Assembly (NCBI GenBank): GCA_963744005.1
Contig: CAVURU010000003.1
Span: 3,162,001 to 3,226,000 of the forward strand
Source: Palsa-504 sp963744005
GTDB taxonomy: Bacteria > Actinomycetota > Actinomycetes > Streptosporangiales > Streptosporangiaceae
DNA: 64,000 nucleotides
Direction: 5' to 3'
Part shown: positions 61,343 through 64,000 of the stretch, piece by piece
Layout of the letters: the number at the start of each line of letters is the position of its first letter
Numbering within the stretch: the stretch's first letter is position 1
Notes under the pieces: model-generated
Databases searched by the model: none
What the model saw: the letters and a program-made list of their open reading frames with translations, nothing else
Told to the model about the DNA's origin: nothing
Position numbers and translations under genes: made by a program

Positions 61343-62128
61343 TTACGAGGTGAGGAGCTCGGTCAGGGTGACGGGGCGCAGGCCCCGGGTGGCCAGGCCC
61401 TTGATGATGGCGGGCAGCGCGGTCACCGTGCCGGCGTGGCCGAAGTGCATGCTCACGATCGACCCCGGTTTCGCGGCTCCGAGCACGGTGGATACGACGG
61501 CGTCCGGGCCGGGATCGGTGTAGTCGAGCGAGTCCACGTCGTAGGACACGCAGGTCTGGTAGCCGGCCTTGCGGGCCTGCTGCTCGATCAGCGGCGTCGA
61601 GTACTGGGTCTGGGAGGGCCGGAACCAGCGGCCGGGCGAGCCGGTCAGGGCGCGCAGCCGCTGCGCGCAGTCGTCGATCTCGGCGTAGGCGGCCGAGGCG
61701 TCCAGGGCCTTGATGTCCAGGTGATGCATGGTGTGGTTGCCGAGATCGTGGCCGCCGCGCAGGATCCGGGCGGCGGCCTGGGGGTACTGCTGAAGCCAGC
61801 TGCCGACGGCCAGGACGCTGATCTTGGCCTCGGCCCGTTCGGCCTCGGTGAGCAGCGAGTCGGCGATGGACAGCGGTCCCTGGCCGTGGAAGGTGAGGGC
61901 CACCTGGGGCCGGGTGCGGGACCCGTGCACGACCTGCGGGCCGAGGGACGGCGCCGGCTGGGCACTCGCGGCCGGGGTCGGGGTGCCGGCCGGCGACGCC
62001 GTGGCTGAGCTCGGGGCGGCGCTGCCGGGCGGCGCGGCGGACGGGCCCGGGCTCGAGCAGGCGGCTAGCCCCGCTCCGGTGACGGCGGCCCCGGCCAGCA
62101 GGATGAATTCGCGGCGCTCGATAGACAT
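61343..62128 (-). CDS. polysaccharide-deacetylase-fold lipoprotein with noncanonical active site, 261 aa
   Basis: The internal ATG at 62128 is preferred; it starts MSIERREFILLAGAAVTG and ends in the lipobox GLAAC (Cys24). The NodB fold is recognised by the His pair in GHDLGNHTMHH (His132, His136) and the end SIVSMHFGHAGTV. In place of TFDDGP there is TFHGQG (79-84), so the catalytic and metal Asp residues are missing. RPPYG is RPSQTQ. Other actinobacterial relatives share this, so it seems to be a subgroup with a changed or lost activity. Confidence 0.8.
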   Translation of the reverse strand: MSIERREFILLAGAAVTGAGLAACSSPGPSAAPPGSAAPSSATASPAGTPTPAASAQPAPSLGPQVVHGSRTRPQVALTFHGQGPLSIADSLLTEAERAEAKISVLAVGSWLQQYPQAAARILRGGHDLGNHTMHHLDIKALDASAAYAEIDDCAQRLRALTGSPGRWFRPSQTQYSTPLIEQQARKAGYQTCVSYDVDSLDYTDPGPDAVVSTVLGAAKPGSIVSMHFGHAGTVTALPAIIKGLATRGLRPVTLTELLTS

Positions 62129-62175
62129 CGGCACGACCCTATCCAGCCGGCGCCGGTCCCGGCCCCCGATGTCGT

Positions 62176-62808
62176 TCACCGGCCGACCAGGGACCGCGCC
62201 TGGCCGAGCCCGACGACGAGGCCGTGCAGGTCACCGCCCACCTCGAGGCGGCCCGACTGGCCGAGGCCGCCTGCCCGGACCGGTTCGAAGCCGGCGGTCC
62301 GGATCAGCCGCGCGACCTGCTGGGCCGCCTGGTCGTCGTCAGTGACGTAGAACAGGACGGCCGGCTCCGGTGTCCGGTGGCGGGCGGACTCGAAGAGATC
62401 GACGGGGAGGGTCCCGAAGGCCAGGGCCAGGCGCGCCCCGGCCGGGAGCCAGCCCGCGACGAGCTGGCCGGAGGAGGGCCCGTCCGGCAGGAGAGGGACC
62501 ACGTTGCCCTGCGCGTCGAGGGTGACCGGGTTGCTCGGGACGACCACGAGCGGGCCGGCGAGCAGGCCGGACAGCTCGTCGATGACGGCCTGCAGGACGG
62601 TGAACCGCAGGGCGAGGACGACGGCCCCGGCGTCCCGGAGGGCGTCACGGTTACCGGCGGCGAGGACGGCAGCCGGGCCGATCTGGGCGGCCAGCGTTCG
62701 CGCCGAGTCACGGTCGGCGCTGGCCAGGCGCACGGTTTCACCGCCCGCGGCGAGCTGACGGGCGATGGCCGATCCGATCGTTCCGGTGCCGATGACCGCG
62801 ACGGTCAT
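62176..62808 (-). CDS. NADP-binding oxidoreductase of the F420-dependent NADP-reductase type, 210 aa
   Basis: The Rossmann motif is VIGTGTIGSAIARQLAAGG at the very N-terminus, followed by a long Ala/Val-rich sheet with VVVPSNPVTLD. It resembles the small coenzyme F420-dependent NADP oxidoreductases and ProC-like proteins. F420 use is plausible in an actinomycete but cannot be shown here. It overlaps an upstream possible start of the deacetylase gene and is probably in one operon with it. Confidence 0.75.
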   Translation of the reverse strand: MTVAVIGTGTIGSAIARQLAAGGETVRLASADRDSARTLAAQIGPAAVLAAGNRDALRDAGAVVLALRFTVLQAVIDELSGLLAGPLVVVPSNPVTLDAQGNVVPLLPDGPSSGQLVAGWLPAGARLALAFGTLPVDLFESARHRTPEPAVLFYVTDDDQAAQQVARLIRTAGFEPVRAGGLGQSGRLEVGGDLHGLVVGLGQARSLVGR

Positions 62809-62841
62809 AGCCGAGGCCTCCTCAGGGCACGATCCCGGCCG

Positions 62842-63309
62842 TCAGCCGGACCCCAGGCCGGGGGCGCCCGAGGGCCAGTGCGCGGGAGTCCAGTCCCCGG
62901 CCGGGTCGGTGGTCTGCCCGACCTCGATCAGGTAGCCGTCCGGGTCGCGGATGTAGCAGCGGATCTCGTACTGGTGCTGCTTGGGCGGCGTCAGGAACCG
63001 GGCGCCCCGGGCGCTCCACTCCGCATACACGGCGTGGATGTCCCGGACCCGGATGTTGAGGAAGCTGCTGACCCGGTCGGGGTCCCGGGGCGGCTCCAGG
63101 GTGACGTCGGGCTTGTCGTCGGTCCCGCCGCCGCCGACATTGATGATGATCCAGCAGTTGGACAGCGCGACGTAGGTCAGCCCGCCGGGACCGGAGAAGG
63201 CCAGCCGGCCGCCGAGGACCTCGGTGTAGAAGCGGGTGGAGCGCTCGACGTCGGCCGAGACGATGAAGTGGGCCAGGACAATGTCTTGGGGCGGGGGCAA
63301 CTCTGCCAT
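62842..63309 (-). CDS. VOC-family (glyoxalase/dioxygenase-like) protein, 155 aa
   Basis: Two beta-alpha-beta-beta-beta units are present: VLAHFIVSADVERSTRFYTEVLGG and IRCYIRDPDGYLIEVGQTTD, the latter a common C-terminal end with Glu as metal ligand. The ATG at 63309 fits the family start; the longer frame upstream has no family character. The substrate is unknown. Confidence 0.87.
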   Translation of the reverse strand: MAELPPPQDIVLAHFIVSADVERSTRFYTEVLGGRLAFSGPGGLTYVALSNCWIIINVGGGGTDDKPDVTLEPPRDPDRVSSFLNIRVRDIHAVYAEWSARGARFLTPPKQHQYEIRCYIRDPDGYLIEVGQTTDPAGDWTPAHWPSGAPGLGSG

Positions 63310-63523
63310 CTGGCACCTGCTCTGGTCGATCTCACGCCCCGCTGACGGCGGATCTGCCGCGCCGGGGCCTGCCCGGGAGTCTAACCCTGCCTGGTTAACG
63401 AACGGCGGCCGCTTGAGGCTCCCGGGCGAGAGTGACAGGGTGGGCATGAGCCCCTCCGGGGCGAGCCGACACCAGCACCGTCCGCGCCGCGCCAGCGGCG
63501 GCTGAGGAGAGGCGTTAATCCCC

Positions 63524-64000
63524 ATGCGTTCCGACATCGTCCCCGGCGGCGCCTTCCCCGATTACGCGCTGCCCGACCACACCGGCACCGTCCGCAGGCT
63601 GAGCGAGCTCCAGGGCCGCGATCCGCTGGTCCTCACGCTGGCCCGCGGCAACTACTGCCCGAAAGAGCACCAGCAGCACCTCGAGCTGGCGGCCAACTAT
63701 CCCAAGTTCAACGTGGCCTACACCCAGATCGCCACCATCGCGACCGACGACCATCACACCCTGCAGGAGTTCCGCGCTTCGGTCGGGGCCCAGTGGACGT
63801 TCCTGTCCGATCCCGGCCGGACCGTCCAGCAGGACCTGGACATCCAGGAGTACACCGACCCCGAGCACAACCCGATGATCCCGCACACGCTGGTGCTCAA
63901 GCCGGGGCTGATCGTCCACACGGTCTACAACGGCTACTGGTTCTGGGGCCGCCCGTCGTTCGCCGACCTGTGGCATGACCTGCGCGAGGCCACAGCCGAG
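63524..64000 (+). CDS. redoxin-domain protein, 3' end outside the window
   Basis: GAGGAGAGG precedes the ATG at 63524. The thioredoxin-like fold of the AhpC/TSA group starts GGAFPDYALPDHTG. The only Cys seen is Cys45 in LARGNYCPKEHQQHLEL, at the place of the peroxidatic Cys. The family has YCPKE/R motifs. 159 codons are visible, without a stop. It would reduce peroxides or act as a thiol sensor. Confidence 0.8.
   Translation, partial: MRSDIVPGGAFPDYALPDHTGTVRRLSELQGRDPLVLTLARGNYCPKEHQQHLELAANYPKFNVAYTQIATIATDDHHTLQEFRASVGAQWTFLSDPGRTVQQDLDIQEYTDPEHNPMIPHTLVLKPGLIVHTVYNGYWFWGRPSFADLWHDLREATAE

Overview
The window is 64 kb of very GC-rich DNA. Long spurious open frames lie opposite almost every gene, GTG starts are common, and stop/start overlaps of the GTGA/ATGA type are frequent. 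Families such as SCO6745-like proteins, AfsR-like cyclase/ATPase regulators, HipA-like kinase plus DUF3037 pairs and small Myb-like proteins point to a soil actinomycete (Actinomycetota). I cannot place it to genus. No rRNA, tRNA, CRISPR array or replication origin was recognised.

Layout. 1-6.5 kb: end of a Bcr/CflA drug exporter, a head-to-head pair of truncated tetR and quinone-oxidoreductase genes, a 14-TM DHA2 exporter, an SCO6745-family protein and a decayed membrane sensor gene. 6.5-11.9 kb: a possible acyl-CoA catabolic block (two acyl-CoA dehydrogenases and a CaiB CoA-transferase) flanked by two copies of a ~57-bp imperfect repeat, then two small membrane-associated proteins. 12.2-18.6 kb: a MacAB-like export locus with two adaptors carrying Gly/Ser/Thr-rich linkers, an ATPase, an FtsX-type permease and a lipoprotein. 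18.6-22.4 kb: a NarL-type two-component system divergent from an ABC transporter. 22.5-27.4 kb: a GH13 glucosyltransferase-like enzyme, a phosphoesterase, an HD-GYP/LuxR remnant and an alpha/beta hydrolase.

27.4-36.5 kb and 50-54.8 kb hold the most distinctive material: four related MFS transporters (one broken by an IS5-family element) and two divergent Baeyer-Villiger monooxygenases. The three intact transporters share a promoter layout with CAATTG palindromes (14-bp direct spacing where repeated), a TTGAC(A/T) -35 and a CAAYAAT -10, plus a near-identical ribosome-binding leader. They also share related 3' hairpins. This looks like a small co-regulated regulon built by duplicating whole expression cassettes.

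36.5-49.9 kb: DUF3037/HipA-like pair, DEAD-box helicase, SRPBCC protein, zinc alcohol dehydrogenase/SDR operon, methyltransferase and AraC regulator, a large cyclase-NB-TPR regulator, a universal stress protein, an NAD-dependent epimerase-like protein and an unusual two-HTH protein. 54.8-64 kb: HxlR regulator with an AT-rich operator, AlkD-like protein, a frameshifted beta-propeller protein, an IS110-family element, SCO1-like lipoprotein, a noncanonical polysaccharide deacetylase, an NADP-binding protein, a VOC protein and a partial redoxin.

Many otherwise intact genes carry single-base frameshifts, several in G/C runs. Sequencing or assembly indels are therefore a serious alternative to real gene decay and affect how the frameshifted entries should be read.
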